From contig NZ_CP084296.1 of assembly GCF_020271745.1 (NCBI RefSeq), positions 2,914,001 through 2,978,000 of the forward strand: a DNA stretch of 64,000 nucleotides. Direction: 5' to 3'. Source of the stretch: Providencia alcalifaciens (GTDB taxonomy: Bacteria > Pseudomonadota > Gammaproteobacteria > Enterobacterales > Enterobacteriaceae). Under the pieces are notes generated by a model. That model did no database searches, was not told where the DNA came from, and was given only the letters and a program-made list of their open reading frames with translations. Position numbers and translations under genes: made by a program. How positions within the stretch are numbered: position 1 is the first letter of the stretch; each line of letters opens with the position of its first letter. This document shows, piece after piece, positions 34,200 to 44,620 of the stretch.

Positions 34200-34204
34200 T
34201 AGAG
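34200..34204. repeat. Right target-site duplication of the IS element
   Basis: TAGAG, a direct copy of 32864-32868, abutting the right end of the element. Confidence 0.85.
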
Positions 34205-35323
34205 CATGTTTGTTTGCACATAAAAGTAGTGAACTTGGATAACCATCTTATTGTTTATAAATTCGCTAGCAAAATGGTGCTTAGTTTTTTTATTTTTTCC
34301 TTTTATCAATAACTCAGTGCGCTAACTAATGCCGTGGCTTGAATTTTTTATGCAAAAAACAATAGCAAAATTAGGTTAATTACATGTTTGAAAGTTAATT
34401 TAATTAAAATGAATTTGTCATACAAAAATAACAATCTTGCTTATTAATATGACAATACTCGATGAGAATCCATGATAATTATATCTGAAATCATTAATGG
34501 CATTACTTGTATATAAAATGATCTTAATTAAATTTTTTAATGTTATTTGCATTGGTTAATAATAATACAGTTAAGTTTAACTAATATAAAATTAATGTGG
34601 GATAATAATATGTATGACAAATTTAGCTTTAATTTAGTCGAGAAAAATTGAATTAATTTGATTGAAATTTGTAATTTTGATTAAACACATTGAAAAATAA
34701 TGTTTAATTTTCATTCCTGATTTATCGGTATTACTAAGTCTTTAAGCAAATTTCTTTTTTACTGGAGTGATAAAGATTGATTTAGATCAATGTGTAGATT
34801 CTTTTGTTATGCTTGGTGTTTATTGCTTATAAATTCCCTCATATGAGTGAATCTTTTACTTAAAATGCTAGTATTTGACTTATAAAAAATCTAAATGTTG
34901 TGAATATTTAAGATAGGAAGGATTAAGATACGGTTGTAATAAAGAATTGCTAATATATAGATGGATAATTATCCCGATAGACCAAAAAGAAACATAAGTG
35001 TCTTGAATAGTTAATTTAGTGGTGCATAATAATTAACGGCTAATAATGAAATCGGCATATTCTGAGATTTACAAGAAATGCTAACTTTTTAGCCACTCGT
35101 TATTGTTGTAGGTAATCAGGAAGTATATTTAATTTAAGTTTGAACCTGTGTGTTTATATACTCCAAACTGGGTATTTCAACGGATCTCATGGGATAGTAA
35201 TGGACTACGCTATCCAGATTTAATTATTTTCATATTTAAAATTTTGGTTAACACATTCGGCTCAAATTGATATTTGTTCTTTCTGCATGCAGATGTTAAT
35301 AATTATTCGAAAGGTATAAAAAA
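34205..35323. promoter_or_regulatory. flhDC upstream region
   Basis: About 1.1 kb of AT-rich DNA with no gene I can support, running from the IS element to flhD. Long control regions before flhDC are normal, since many regulators act there. At 34777-34790 lies TTGATTTAGATCAA, a perfect match to the FNR consensus TTGAT-N4-ATCAA, centred about 540 bp before the flhD start. A TGCATGCA palindrome occurs near 35284-35291. The promoter itself cannot be placed by eye. Confidence 0.55.
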
Positions 35324-35674
35324 ATGAGCTCTACCACTGATTTTCTGAAGCATATATACGATATTAATCTTTCATATTTGCTTTTAGCTCAAAAGCTTAT
35401 CGCCCAGGAAAAAGCCACTGCCATGTTCCGCCTCGGTATTTCCGATTCAATGGCAAACACTTTAGCAGAACTTTCTTTACCTCAATTGGTTAAATTAGCG
35501 GAAACAAATCAGCTAATCTGTCAATTTAGATTTGAAAACAGCGACACGATTGAGAAACTTACCCGAGATTCTCGAGTTGATGAATTACAGCAAATTCATA
35601 CAGGTATCCTTCTTTCGACCCGACTATTGCAAACGCATAATGAGTCCGATTCAGATATAGCGAGAAAAAGATGA
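35324..35674 (+). CDS. flhD: Flagellar master regulator subunit FlhD
   Basis: A 116-residue protein matching Flh[24 protein letters not shown] start ([34 protein letters not shown]) and the C-terminal [21 protein letters not shown] region. With FlhC it forms the complex that activates class 2 flagellar operons with sigma-70. AAAGG lies 9 bases before the ATG. Its stop overlaps the flhC start (ATGA), so the two are translationally coupled. The conserved Cys of E. coli FlhD near residue 65 seems present in LICQF. Confidence 0.96.
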   Translation: MSSTTDFLKHIYDINLSYLLLAQKLIAQEKATAMFRLGISDSMANTLAELSLPQLVKLAETNQLICQFRFENSDTIEKLTRDSRVDELQQIHTGILLSTRLLQTHNESDSDIARKR

Positions 35675-36261
35675 GTAGCGTAGCGGAAAAAAGTATCGTC
35701 AAGGAAGCTAATGATATTCGTTTAGCAATGGAATTGATTTCTCTTGGGGCTCGCCTTCAGATGTTGGAAAGCGAAACTCAAATTAGTCGTGGACGCTTAG
35801 TGCGTTTATACAAAGAACTCAGAGGTTGCCCTCCACCAAAAGGGATGCTCCCTTTTTCAACGGATTGGTTTATGACATGGGAACAAAATATTCACTCATC
35901 CATGTTCTATAACGCCTATCAGTTTTTACTACAAACCGCTCAATGTGAAGGGGTTGATGCTATTCTCAAAGCCTATCGACTCTACCTAGAACAGTGCTCC
36001 CCTAATGATGGAGATGAGCCAATTTTGGCATTAACTCGAGCGTGGACATTAGTTCGTTTTGTGGAAAGTGGCATGTTACAAAGCTCCGATTGCAATTGCT
36101 GTAGTGGTTCATTTATCACCTATGCCCACATTCCTGAAAATAGCTTTACGTGCAGCTTGTGCCAGCCTCCATCACGAGCAATAAAAAAACGTAAACTTTC
36201 CGAGCATCTCGCCGATATTACGGAATATCGACAAGATGGCATTACCAAAGCGGTAATGTAA
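35671..36261 (+). CDS. flhC: Flagellar master regulator subunit FlhC
   Basis: A 196-residue zinc-binding DNA-contacting partner of FlhD. The N-terminal part ([27 protein letters not shown]) and [13 protein letters not shown] match FlhC. The zinc ligands are the four Cys in [12 protein letters not shown] and [10 protein letters not shown] (about residues 140-165). The last 60 bases of the gene hold a FliA-type promoter for motA. It starts in the ATGA overlap with flhD. Confidence 0.96.
   Translation: MSSVAEKSIVKEANDIRLAMELISLGARLQMLESETQISRGRLVRLYKELRGCPPPKGMLPFSTDWFMTWEQNIHSSMFYNAYQFLLQTAQCEGVDAILKAYRLYLEQCSPNDGDEPILALTRAWTLVRFVESGMLQSSDCNCCSGSFITYAHIPENSFTCSLCQPPSRAIKKRKLSEHLADITEYRQDGITKAVM
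36192..36218 (+). promoter_or_regulatory. Sigma-28 (FliA) promoter for motAB-cheAW, inside flhC
   Basis: TAAA at 36192-36195, 15-base spacer, GCCGATAT at 36211-36218, matching TAAA-N15-GCCGATAA at all but the last base. It lies within the flhC coding sequence, about 140 bp before motA, and fits the class 3 control of this operon in E. coli. Confidence 0.8.
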
Positions 36262-36357
36262 TTGGATTAATTTGGTTTACAGGTAATTTCATTGCCTGTC
36301 CTTCCTCATATTCCATTCGACTGCCATCTGTTAACCAACGGAGTGAAAGGGAATACT

Positions 36358-37245
36358 GTGTTAATACTCATCGGATATATCATTGTTACAGCTGCCGTTA
36401 TCGGCGGCTATGTCATGGTCGGTGGTCATCTTGGCGCGCTGTACCAACCAGCTGAGTTTGTCATTATTTTAGGGGCTGGTTTAGGCGCATTTGTTGTGGG
36501 TAACAGTGGTAAAGCCATCGTTGCATTATGCAAAGTATTACCAAGACTCTTCCGTCGTTCATCTTACAACAAAGCCATGTCAATGGATTTAATGGCTTTG
36601 TTATTCCAACTGCTGAATAAATCTCGTCAACAAGGCCTGCTTGCGCTGGAAAAAGATATCGAAAACCCGCAAGAGAGCGAGATCTTTGCACAGTATCCGC
36701 GCATTCTCAAAGATCAAACCGCCATGATGTTTATCGTGGATTATTTACGTTTAATGGTGACGAGTAACTTACAAGCCCATGAAATCGAAGCGCTTATGGA
36801 CGAAGAGCTCGAAACATTCCGTCAAGAAAATGAAGTGCCTGCATCCGGTTTGAACATGGTGGGTGAATCCATGCCTGCGTTCGGGATCGTGGCAGCTGTT
36901 CTGGGGGTGGTGAATGCGCTAGCAGCCGCAGATCGACCCGCAGGTGAATTAGGGGCCTTGATTGCACATGCAATGGTAGGAACTTTCCTCGGTATTTTAG
37001 TGGCTTATGGGTTTATTTTGCCTCTGGCCAGTTTAATTCGTCAGCGCAGTAGCGAACAATTAAAAATGATGGAGTGCATTAAAATCACTTTCCTCTCTTC
37101 ATTGCAAGGGTATGCCCCTCAAATTGCGGTTGAATTTGGCCGTAAAGTCTTATTTAGCGTTGATAGACCATCATTCCTTGAGCTGGAAGACAAAGTCCGC
37201 GAAGTCAAAGTCGGTAATCGCGCAACAGAAACCACTGAGGAGTAA
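36358..37245 (+). CDS. motA: Flagellar motor stator protein MotA
   Basis: A 295-residue protein, the same length as E. coli MotA, with four membrane segments and a large cytoplasmic loop. The motif SMPAFGIVAAVLGVV and the final segment GALIAHAMVGTFLGILVAYGF are typical. With MotB it forms the proton channel that drives rotation. I take the GTG at 36358 (VLILIGYIIV), with AAAGGG upstream, because it aligns with MLILLGY of E. coli; a frame-open ATT region upstream to 36292 is not coding. motB follows after 6 bases. Confidence 0.95.
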   Translation: MLILIGYIIVTAAVIGGYVMVGGHLGALYQPAEFVIILGAGLGAFVVGNSGKAIVALCKVLPRLFRRSSYNKAMSMDLMALLFQLLNKSRQQGLLALEKDIENPQESEIFAQYPRILKDQTAMMFIVDYLRLMVTSNLQAHEIEALMDEELETFRQENEVPASGLNMVGESMPAFGIVAAVLGVVNALAAADRPAGELGALIAHAMVGTFLGILVAYGFILPLASLIRQRSSEQLKMMECIKITFLSSLQGYAPQIAVEFGRKVLFSVDRPSFLELEDKVREVKVGNRATETTEE

Positions 37246-37251
37246 TCGCTA

Positions 37252-38187
37252 ATGGCAGCCAATGGCCCTCAAATTATTCGTGTTAAGAAGAAAGGCGGTC
37301 ATCAGCAGCATGCCCACGGTGGAGCATGGAAAATTGCTTACGCTGATTTTATGACTGCGATGATGGCATTCTTTCTGGTTATGTGGCTGATCTCCATCTC
37401 CAGTCCTCAAGAATTAACCAAGATAGCGGAGTATTTTCGTACTCCGCTCAGCACTGCCATCAACCCAGGAACCAAAAGCGGAGATGCCACTAACCCCATT
37501 CCCGGTGGTGGAAAAGATCCGATTTTTCGTGATGGTGACGTGATGCCAGAACCAAATAACATCATTTCCGGTGATGCAAACTATCGCTTTGAAAAATTAA
37601 AAGAAAATCTTGAGCAAGCGATTTTACAAGACCCGCGTTTGAATGAATTAAAACCCCATTTATTGATTGACATGATCAACGATGGCTTGCGAATTCAAAT
37701 TGTAGATAGCGCCAATCGCCCTATGTTTAAAGTGGGTTCTGCCATTGTTGAACCTTACATGCGCGATATTCTGCGTGCCATTGCACCACTACTCAATGAT
37801 GTCCCGAACCGCATTAGTATTTCTGGACATACGGATGACTTGCCGTATGCCAGCGAAGCCTATTACAGCAACTGGGAACTCTCATCCGATAGAGCCAACG
37901 CCTCTCGCCGTGAGCTGATCATGGGAGGAATGGATGAGCGTAAAGTTTTACGCGTAGTGGGGATGGCCTCATCCATCCATTTAGACAAACAAAACGGCTT
38001 AGCACCCGTCAACCGGCGGATCAGCATCATCGTATTGAATGAAGATGAAACAAATCAAATTTTACATGAATACGATGGCTCAACACCGATTAATGAGGTG
38101 CTGAAAAAAGGACCACAAGATGTGCCAATACCGGCAAACAGTGATGTCGTGACTGTGAAGGTGACAAAGTCACCCGATAAACAGTAA
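37252..38187 (+). CDS. motB: Flagellar motor stator protein MotB
   Basis: A 311-residue protein with one membrane helix (about 28-50) carrying the proton-binding Asp32 ([18 protein letters not shown]), a plug region, and a C-terminal OmpA-like peptidoglycan-binding domain (about 150-280, [10 protein letters not shown] and [14 protein letters not shown]). It anchors stators to the cell wall. It is 6 bases after motA and upstream of cheA, separated by a perfect 9-bp hairpin. Confidence 0.96.
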   Translation: MAANGPQIIRVKKKGGHQQHAHGGAWKIAYADFMTAMMAFFLVMWLISISSPQELTKIAEYFRTPLSTAINPGTKSGDATNPIPGGGKDPIFRDGDVMPEPNNIISGDANYRFEKLKENLEQAILQDPRLNELKPHLLIDMINDGLRIQIVDSANRPMFKVGSAIVEPYMRDILRAIAPLLNDVPNRISISGHTDDLPYASEAYYSNWELSSDRANASRRELIMGGMDERKVLRVVGMASSIHLDKQNGLAPVNRRISIIVLNEDETNQILHEYDGSTPINEVLKKGPQDVPIPANSDVVTVKVTKSPDKQ

Positions 38188-38214
38188 TGACAAAAACCAT
38201 AATCACCCGAATCT

Positions 38215-38245
38215 CACTACTGCCGGACTTATCCGGCAGTCAGTG
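38215..38245 (+). other. Hairpin between motB and cheA
   Basis: ACTGCCGGA, loop CTTA, TCCGGCAGT (38219-38240), extended by CACT/AGTG after one mismatch. No T-run follows, so it is not a normal terminator; it could stabilise the upstream mRNA or moderate read-through to cheA. Confidence 0.6.
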
Positions 38246-38279
38246 CTAAGTGAAACTTAAGCGAGATTGGATAAAAAGC

Positions 38280-40481
38280 ATGGATATTACCGAGTTTTAT
38301 CAAACATTTTTCGATGAAGCCGATGAGTTGCTTAGGGATATGGAACAGCATTTGCTTGAACTTGATCCTATTGACCCTGATAGCGAGCAGCTCAATGCCA
38401 TATTCCGCAGTGCCCACTCAATTAAAGGTGGGGCGGCAACCTTTGGTTTCACGCATTTGCAAAATACCACACATACCTTAGAAAACTTGCTCGATAAGGC
38501 ACGTCACGATGAGCTGACATTAACACCAGATATTATTGATGTTTTCTTAGATGCAAAAGATGTGATGGTGTCCCAGTTGGATGCCTATAAAAACGACTCA
38601 TTACCGGATGATGAGACATTCAAACGCATTTGTGATGTGCTTAAAAGCATTGAACATGATGTTAGCGAAGTCGGCCCGGAAGAGGTTGCCGCTATTGTTA
38701 GCGTGAATACCGAAGAGTCTGATGGTGTTGTGGCTGACGATGTTGCGACGGAAGAGTCTTCTTCGGAAACAGTGATGCAAATCCATGCCGAATTGAAAAA
38801 TAACGAATTTTCTCACTATTTCATCATTACGTTGCATGAATTGAAATCGACGGAAGTGGATGTATTAGCAGATGAATTAGGTTTATTCGGCAGCTTATTT
38901 GGCTCTGAAAAAAGTGATTCCAGCTTAAAAGCGTGGCTAGGAACCAATACGGATATCGAAGATATCTGTGGCGTACTGTGTTTTGTCGTGGATGAGTCTC
39001 AAATCCAGTATAGCGAAATCAGTTTTGAAGAATGCCAGCGTGCAACCCAAGTCACTAGCCAGAAAAGCAAAGTTACTGCAACTCTTGAAGAATTGGAAGC
39101 AACGGTGGAAGAGTTGGCGGCAATGGTTGGAACACCGGACGAACCAATTGAATCACCTCAAGCAGTTAGCCCAGCACCTGTTGCGGCACCAACGTCAGCG
39201 CCATCTTTGACATCATCTTCAGCATCGTCATCCGCAACCGCTAAAAAAGCAGAGGCAGCGAAGCCTAAAGGGGATTCAAGTAGCATCCGTGTTGCAGTTG
39301 AAAAAGTTGACCAATTGATCAACTTAGTGGGCGAGCTGGTGATCATCCAGTCAATGCTGACTCAGCATAGCCAACAAATTGACCAAAACGAATATGCCGA
39401 TTTGCTTAGTTCCATCGTTCAGCTAGAGCGTAATTCTCGTGCCTTACAAGAATCAGTGATGTCGATTCGTATGATGCCGATGGACTATGTGTTCAGCCGT
39501 TTCCCTCGAATGGTACGCGATATTGCCTCTAAACTCGGTAAGAAAATCGAGCTGAAAGTGGAAGGAAGCTCAACCGAATTAGACAAGAGTCTTATCGAAC
39601 GTATTGTTGATCCACTTAACCACCTTGTCCGCAATAGCCTTGATCATGGAATTGAAAAACCCGACGTTCGTTTAGCAAATGGCAAGCCTGAAGCGGGAAC
39701 CTTAACGCTTTCGGCAGCACACCAGAGTGGCAATATTTGTATCGAAGTGCGCGATGATGGTGCTGGGTTAAATCGCGAACGCATTCTAGCGAAAGCACGC
39801 TCTCAAGGCATGAATGTTCATGATGGAATGAGTAATGACGAAGTCGCGATGTTGATCATGGCACCGGGCTTCTCTACTGCTGAAGTGGTGACAGATGTTT
39901 CAGGGCGCGGTGTCGGCATGGACGTGGTTAAACGAAACATTCAAGACATGGGCGGACGCATTCAAATCGGTTTCACGGAAGGCAAAGGCACCATCATCCG
40001 TATTTTACTGCCATTAACCTTAGCCATTCTTGATGGGATGTCAGTCAAAGTCTCTGACGATGTGTTTATCGTGCCACTTAGCGCGATTATTAGCACATTA
40101 CAGCCACGTCCAGAGGATATCTATCGCCTTGCAGGTGAAGAAAAAATGCTGCTCGTTCGTGGTGAATATTTACCACTGGTCGAGTTACATCACGTCTTTT
40201 CTATCGAAAATGCCGAGCCAAATCTCGCCAATAGTATTGCGCTGATCATCCAAAATGCAGGGCATCGTTTCGCTTTGTTGGTTGACAAACTCGTGGGGCA
40301 GCAGCAGGTCGTGGTGAAAAATATCGAAAGTAATTATCGCAAAATTCCAGGCATTTCTGCTGCCACCATCATGGGGGATGGTTCTGTTTCTCTGATTTTA
40401 GACGTCGCAGAATTGCAGAGAATGAACAACAACATTTTGATTAATAAGAAACAGCCTGTTTCTCAACCAGTAATGCACTAA
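38280..40481 (+). CDS. cheA: Chemotaxis histidine kinase CheA
   Basis: A 733-residue kinase. P1 phosphotransfer domain (about 1-130) has the phosphorylated His in AHSIKGGAATFGF; P2 (about 160-240) binds CheY/CheB; a Ser/Ala-rich linker (about 285-340) precedes P3 dimerisation, P4 ATPase (HLVRNSLDHGIE, DDGAGLN, GRGVGMDVVKRN) and P5 CheW-like receptor coupling. The ATG at 38280 (MDITEFYQTFFDEADELL) agrees with E. coli; a GTG at 38250 would add ten residues. It sits in motAB-cheAW, as in E. coli. Confidence 0.96.
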   Translation: MDITEFYQTFFDEADELLRDMEQHLLELDPIDPDSEQLNAIFRSAHSIKGGAATFGFTHLQNTTHTLENLLDKARHDELTLTPDIIDVFLDAKDVMVSQLDAYKNDSLPDDETFKRICDVLKSIEHDVSEVGPEEVAAIVSVNTEESDGVVADDVATEESSSETVMQIHAELKNNEFSHYFIITLHELKSTEVDVLADELGLFGSLFGSEKSDSSLKAWLGTNTDIEDICGVLCFVVDESQIQYSEISFEECQRATQVTSQKSKVTATLEELEATVEELAAMVGTPDEPIESPQAVSPAPVAAPTSAPSLTSSSASSSATAKKAEAAKPKGDSSSIRVAVEKVDQLINLVGELVIIQSMLTQHSQQIDQNEYADLLSSIVQLERNSRALQESVMSIRMMPMDYVFSRFPRMVRDIASKLGKKIELKVEGSSTELDKSLIERIVDPLNHLVRNSLDHGIEKPDVRLANGKPEAGTLTLSAAHQSGNICIEVRDDGAGLNRERILAKARSQGMNVHDGMSNDEVAMLIMAPGFSTAEVVTDVSGRGVGMDVVKRNIQDMGGRIQIGFTEGKGTIIRILLPLTLAILDGMSVKVSDDVFIVPLSAIISTLQPRPEDIYRLAGEEKMLLVRGEYLPLVELHHVFSIENAEPNLANSIALIIQNAGHRFALLVDKLVGQQQVVVKNIESNYRKIPGISAATIMGDGSVSLILDVAELQRMNNNILINKKQPVSQPVMH

Positions 40482-40497
40482 ATAGAGGTTATATACC

Positions 40498-40995
40498 ATG
40501 TCTATGTTAGATGATGATTTAAACAAGCTTGAAGAAGAAAAGAATGGCGAAGGCTACCTCATCTTTACGCTTGGTGAAGAAGAGTACGGAATCGAAATTT
40601 TAAAAGTACAGGAAATTCGTGGTTATGAGCAAGTGACTCGTATCGCGAACACCCCTGACTTTATTAAAGGCGTCACCAACCTGCGTGGCGTCATTATTCC
40701 GATCATCGATCTGCGCATTAAGTTTTCCCATGAAAACGTAGTTTACAACGACAATACCGTCGTCATCGTTGTTAATTTAAAAGACCGTGTTGTGGGAATT
40801 GTGGTTGATGGTGTTTCTGATGTACTGGTGCTGCACGAAGAACAAGTTGCACCGCCACCAGATTTCGCTGTGACATTATCCACTCAGTATCTGACCGGGT
40901 TGGGAACCGTAGGCGAGCGTATGTTGATTCTGGTTGATATCGAAAAATTATTGACCAGTGAAGAGATGGCGTTAATTGACAATATTGCGGAATAG
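40498..40995 (+). CDS. cheW: Chemotaxis coupling protein CheW
   Basis: A 165-residue adaptor linking receptors to CheA. It is a single CheW fold: [24 protein letters not shown], then [22 protein letters not shown] and [13 protein letters not shown] precedes the ATG by 9 bases and cheA ends 16 bases upstream. It is last in the motAB-cheAW group; the next gene has its own FliA promoter. Confidence 0.97.
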   Translation: MSMLDDDLNKLEEEKNGEGYLIFTLGEEEYGIEILKVQEIRGYEQVTRIANTPDFIKGVTNLRGVIIPIIDLRIKFSHENVVYNDNTVVIVVNLKDRVVGIVVDGVSDVLVLHEEQVAPPPDFAVTLSTQYLTGLGTVGERMLILVDIEKLLTSEEMALIDNIAE

Positions 40996-41054
40996 CGTGT
41001 CATTAGATGCGTTAAATACGCTGATAATTTGCTCAAAAATGGTAAGTGTATGAC

Positions 41055-41081
41055 TAAAGTTTTTGAGCAACTGTCCGATAT
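41055..41081 (+). promoter_or_regulatory. Sigma-28 (FliA) promoter for the MCP-cheRBYZ group
   Basis: TAAA at 41055-41058, 15-base spacer, TCCGATAT at 41074-41081 (6 of 8 in the -10). It lies 35 bp before the first receptor start, as the tar promoter does in E. coli. Confidence 0.75.
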
Positions 41082-41115
41082 CCAAACTACAACAACACTA
41101 TGTTAGTAAAACACC

Positions 41116-42801
41116 ATGTACAGTCGAATTAAAATCGTATCAGGACTTTTGTCCGTTATTTTTGTATTTATTTTATTGCAGCTGGTATCGAGTGGTTTGA
41201 TGTTTACCAAACTCGGCGATAACCGCGAAAGCATTAATGATTTGAATTCTCTTCAACTCCAAAGAGAAGTTTTGACTCAAAGTTGGGTCAATTTACTGCA
41301 AGCTCGCTCTGATTTAAACCGTTCAATCAACGCGTATTTATTAGAGGAGCTAAGCATTAAAGATGATGCTTCAGCTGCGGAGCTTATCGCTTCAGCGAAA
41401 GGTAAATTCAAAACCGCTGATGAAGCGTATGAAAGTTATAAAAAGCTAATGGAAAACACCGTCGTTGATAAAACGCTGTTTGATAGCTTATTAAAGTCTT
41501 ATGAAGACTACCGTACTGCCTTAATCAAATTGGCAGAATACGCAGAGAAAGGTGATTTAAACGGTTTCTATGCCCATAGAACATCAGGACTACAAGCTAA
41601 GCTTGAGGAGCAATTTAGCCTTTATTTCACTGAAATATCGGAAGATTTTGAAAATGAAGTTGCTACCGCTGAAGCCAATTATCGCCAATCTTTGTATTTA
41701 CTGATTATTTTATCCGTACTGTTAGCGGTGATCAGCGTGATTAGCTATCGCTATGTGCGTAAAGGGATCACTGAGCCATTAAATACGTTGATTGAGCGCA
41801 TCAAAGTGTTTGCAGCAGGTGATTTAACACCAAAAATTGATACCTCAGCGAACAATGAGATTGGTGAGTTAGCCCGAGGTGTTCAGCATATGCAACAGGA
41901 GCTTATCGATACGGTTCGTGGTGTATTGGATGGTAGTGAAACTATCTATCAGGGTACCACTGAAATCGCAGCGGGTAACAATGACTTATCTTCACGTACT
42001 GAGCAGCAAGTAGCTTGCTTAGAAGAAACGTCTGCTAGCATGAGTGAGCTAACAGCAACCGTTAAGCAAAACACCGAATATGCTCATCAAGCCAGTGAGT
42101 TTGCAAGCCAAGCATCTGTTATCGCAAAAGAAGGCGGCAAAGTGGTATCTAACGTGGTTCATACCATGCGCAACATTGCAGATAGCTCGCAAAAAATCTC
42201 TGACATTACAGCTGTTATTGACAGCATTGCTTTCCAAACCAATATCCTCGCATTGAACGCTGCGGTTGAGGCTGCACGCGCGGGTGAGCATGGTCGTGGA
42301 TTTGCGGTGGTTGCCGATGAAGTTCGCAGCCTAGCGCAGCGTAGCGCAGATGCAGCAAAAGAGATCAAAGGCTTGATTGAAGACTCAGTTTCTAGAACTG
42401 ACGTTGGGGCTCGGCAAGCAGAAGATGCTGGCGAAACCATGACAAAAATTGTCGACTCAGTCACTCGTGTTACTGACATCATGACGCACATCGCAACCGC
42501 GTCTGATGAGCAGAGCAAAGGTATTGCTCAAGTGAGTATTGCCGTGGAAGAGATGGACAAAGTAACTCAGCAAAACGCCTCGCTAGTTGAGCAATCCGCC
42601 GTTGCTGCAAATGTACTGGAAGAGCAAGTCGCTAAGCTTTCTCAGTTGATCTCCATTTTCCGTTTACCTGCAATGGATCAAGCAAAAGTACGCAACGCAC
42701 AACCTGCACCAAGAACAGTATCTAATATTGTTAAAACACCAGATTTATCCAAAATCGCATCGAAAAATCATAAAGATGACGACAACTGGGAAACCTTTTA
42801 A
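41116..42801 (+). CDS. Methyl-accepting chemotaxis protein, Tar/Tsr-like, with NWETF tail
   Basis: 561 residues: TM1 (about 7-30), a four-helix periplasmic domain with the amino-acid-binding phrase [11 protein letters not shown] (Arg about 64-73 in Tar and Tsr), TM2 (about 191-213), HAMP (about 215-268) and a signalling coiled coil with the conserved hairpin tip [30 protein letters not shown]. It ends in NWETF, the pentapeptide that tethers CheR and CheB. It is the only receptor here with that tail, so it is probably the major amino-acid sensor. Ligand not determined; Tar-like and Tsr-like are both possible. Confidence 0.93.
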   Translation: MYSRIKIVSGLLSVIFVFILLQLVSSGLMFTKLGDNRESINDLNSLQLQREVLTQSWVNLLQARSDLNRSINAYLLEELSIKDDASAAELIASAKGKFKTADEAYESYKKLMENTVVDKTLFDSLLKSYEDYRTALIKLAEYAEKGDLNGFYAHRTSGLQAKLEEQFSLYFTEISEDFENEVATAEANYRQSLYLLIILSVLLAVISVISYRYVRKGITEPLNTLIERIKVFAAGDLTPKIDTSANNEIGELARGVQHMQQELIDTVRGVLDGSETIYQGTTEIAAGNNDLSSRTEQQVACLEETSASMSELTATVKQNTEYAHQASEFASQASVIAKEGGKVVSNVVHTMRNIADSSQKISDITAVIDSIAFQTNILALNAAVEAARAGEHGRGFAVVADEVRSLAQRSADAAKEIKGLIEDSVSRTDVGARQAEDAGETMTKIVDSVTRVTDIMTHIATASDEQSKGIAQVSIAVEEMDKVTQQNASLVEQSAVAANVLEEQVAKLSQLISIFRLPAMDQAKVRNAQPAPRTVSNIVKTPDLSKIASKNHKDDDNWETF

Positions 42802-42816
42802 GGGCAAATCTGTTCG

Positions 42817-42849
42817 AGCGCTGTGAGAGTTTCTCTCGCAGCGCTTTTA
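42817..42849 (+). terminator. Terminator between the two receptor genes
   Basis: AGCGCTGTGAGAG (42817-42829), loop TTT, CTCTCGCAGCGCT (42833-42845) with one G-T pair, then T residues. It may reduce transcription of the downstream che genes relative to the first receptor. Confidence 0.8.
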
Positions 42850-42913
42850 TATGTTTAAGCTCGATAATTAAAAAAGGGCCAAATTTTTGGCTGGCATAAG
42901 TAGGGGATTAAAT

Positions 42914-44479
42914 ATGTTAGGAAAGAATATCCGAATTTCAGTGAGCTTATACTTACTCTTGATTTTATTTTGTGGCATGCAGTTAACCTCAAGCGGCGTC
43001 TCTGTCGGCATCGTTAACAGCGAGTTAAAGGCGCTAGAAAGAATCGATATGGGTTCTAAAAAACGCGCATTACTGGAAGAGACCAGTAAAAATTTAATGC
43101 AGGCACGTAATAGCCTAACCCAAATTGCCTTACTGATGAAAGTAGGTGACCACGTTCCATTAATCGAAGAAACCCGTGTTGTTTTCGATAACTACTTAGT
43201 TTCAGCTAACAAATCGTATAACGAATTCAAAACTCAGCCAGTGCTAAGCGAAAAAGAAAACTTAGCGGAATTGGATGAGAAATTTAAAGCCTTTGTCGTC
43301 ACGTTACACGCATTGAAAGGTAATCTTGATAACAACGATGTTGCGGCTTATATCAATTTGCCTGCACAACAAAACCAAGATGAATTAATCAGTGTTATGA
43401 ATAACTACCTCTCTGTTTTAAACGACGAAAGTAATGCTTCTATTGCGGATGCAAGATTTTATAACCAATTTGCATGGGGCTCATTCTTCACCGTTATGGT
43501 CATTATTTTGGGTGTGATTGTCATCGTACACTTGTGGTTAAAACGTAAAGTCATTTCACCATTAAACAGCATGAGTGAACACTTTATGTCCGTAGCGGAA
43601 GGAAAGCTAAATCAGAATATTGAAATTAATTTTCGTGATGAAATCGGTGATGTATTCGAAAAATTAAAAGTCATGCAGCAGTCGCTGGCAAAAACCGTCA
43701 CCTCTATTCGTTCTAATACAGACCAAATGTATACGGGTATTCGCGAGATTGCGTTAGGTAATAATAATTTATCATCAAGAACAGAACAGCAGGCAGCCTC
43801 GTTAGAAGAGACCGCGGCGAGCATGGAAGAATTAACGGCGACAGTGAAACAAAACGCGGATAACGCGCGTCAAGCAAGCGAACTTGCAGTGAGTGCATCG
43901 CGCACTGCGAGCAAAGGCGGCGAAATCACGGAAGGTGTGATTGACACTATGACCGCAATTTCTAACAGCTCTCAGAAAATTAGCGCCATTATCAGTGTCA
44001 TTGATGGCATCGCTTTCCAGACCAACATTCTTGCATTAAATGCAGCTGTAGAAGCGGCCCGTGCGGGTGAGCAAGGTCGTGGATTCTCGGTAGTTGCAGG
44101 TGAAGTTCGCGCATTAGCGCAGCGAAGCGCTGAAGCGGCGAAAGAGATCAAAGGCTTAATTGACGAGTCAGTTGGGCGCGTGAACCAAGGCTCTCAGTTG
44201 GTGAATGAAGCCGGTCAAACGATGAATGAATTGGTCGCCGCAGTTAACCAGGTGACTGAATTAATGGGCAACATAGCATCTGCATCGAATGAACAGAGCC
44301 GAGGTATTGAGCAAGTTGCGATTGCGGTAAGCCAAATGGATTCTGTTACACAACAAAACGCCGCATTAGTTGAGCAATCAACCAGTGCGACAGCGGCACT
44401 TGAAGACCAAGCCAATAATCTGGTCGAGACTGTGGAGTTTTTCGAGTTACCAGAACAATCCACCCGAGTTAGACGGTAA
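42914..44479 (+). CDS. Methyl-accepting chemotaxis protein without CheR-tethering tail
   Basis: 521 residues with TM1 (about 7-28), a short periplasmic four-helix domain, TM2 (about 186-210), HAMP and a signalling domain with [30 protein letters not shown]. The sensor domain lacks the Tar/Tsr arginine pattern, and the protein ends in TRVRR with no NWETF, as low-abundance receptors do. The ATG at 42914 follows GGGG at good spacing; the TTG at 42887 is discounted. It occupies the position of tap in E. coli, but the ligand cannot be read from sequence. Confidence 0.9.
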   Translation: MLGKNIRISVSLYLLLILFCGMQLTSSGVSVGIVNSELKALERIDMGSKKRALLEETSKNLMQARNSLTQIALLMKVGDHVPLIEETRVVFDNYLVSANKSYNEFKTQPVLSEKENLAELDEKFKAFVVTLHALKGNLDNNDVAAYINLPAQQNQDELISVMNNYLSVLNDESNASIADARFYNQFAWGSFFTVMVIILGVIVIVHLWLKRKVISPLNSMSEHFMSVAEGKLNQNIEINFRDEIGDVFEKLKVMQQSLAKTVTSIRSNTDQMYTGIREIALGNNNLSSRTEQQAASLEETAASMEELTATVKQNADNARQASELAVSASRTASKGGEITEGVIDTMTAISNSSQKISAIISVIDGIAFQTNILALNAAVEAARAGEQGRGFSVVAGEVRALAQRSAEAAKEIKGLIDESVGRVNQGSQLVNEAGQTMNELVAAVNQVTELMGNIASASNEQSRGIEQVAIAVSQMDSVTQQNAALVEQSTSATAALEDQANNLVETVEFFELPEQSTRVRR

Positions 44480-44484
44480 TGGGA

Positions 44485-44504
44485 CTTCACACAAGAGTGT
44501 GAAG
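44485..44504 (+). other. Hairpin after the second receptor gene
   Basis: CTTCACAC, loop AAGA, GTGTGAAG, 6 bases past the stop. No T-run. A second hairpin, AGGCAGCC/GGCTGCCT at 44566-44587 with five T starting 8 bases later (44594-44598), lies just upstream of cheR. Together they may attenuate expression of cheRBYZ. Confidence 0.6.
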
Positions 44505-44620
44505 AATGAAGTCTCATCTAGATAAAGCGAGTTAGGAGAGACGGTTAGCTAGACAACGATAGATTAGGCAGCCACTGTCGGCTGCCTCGCCGGTTTTTAT
44601 TGAATAGGACGACAAGTACG

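Noticed and set aside
42846..42874. FliA promoter for the second receptor gene (CTCGATAA near 42861)
   Set aside because: No TAAA at the required spacing upstream.
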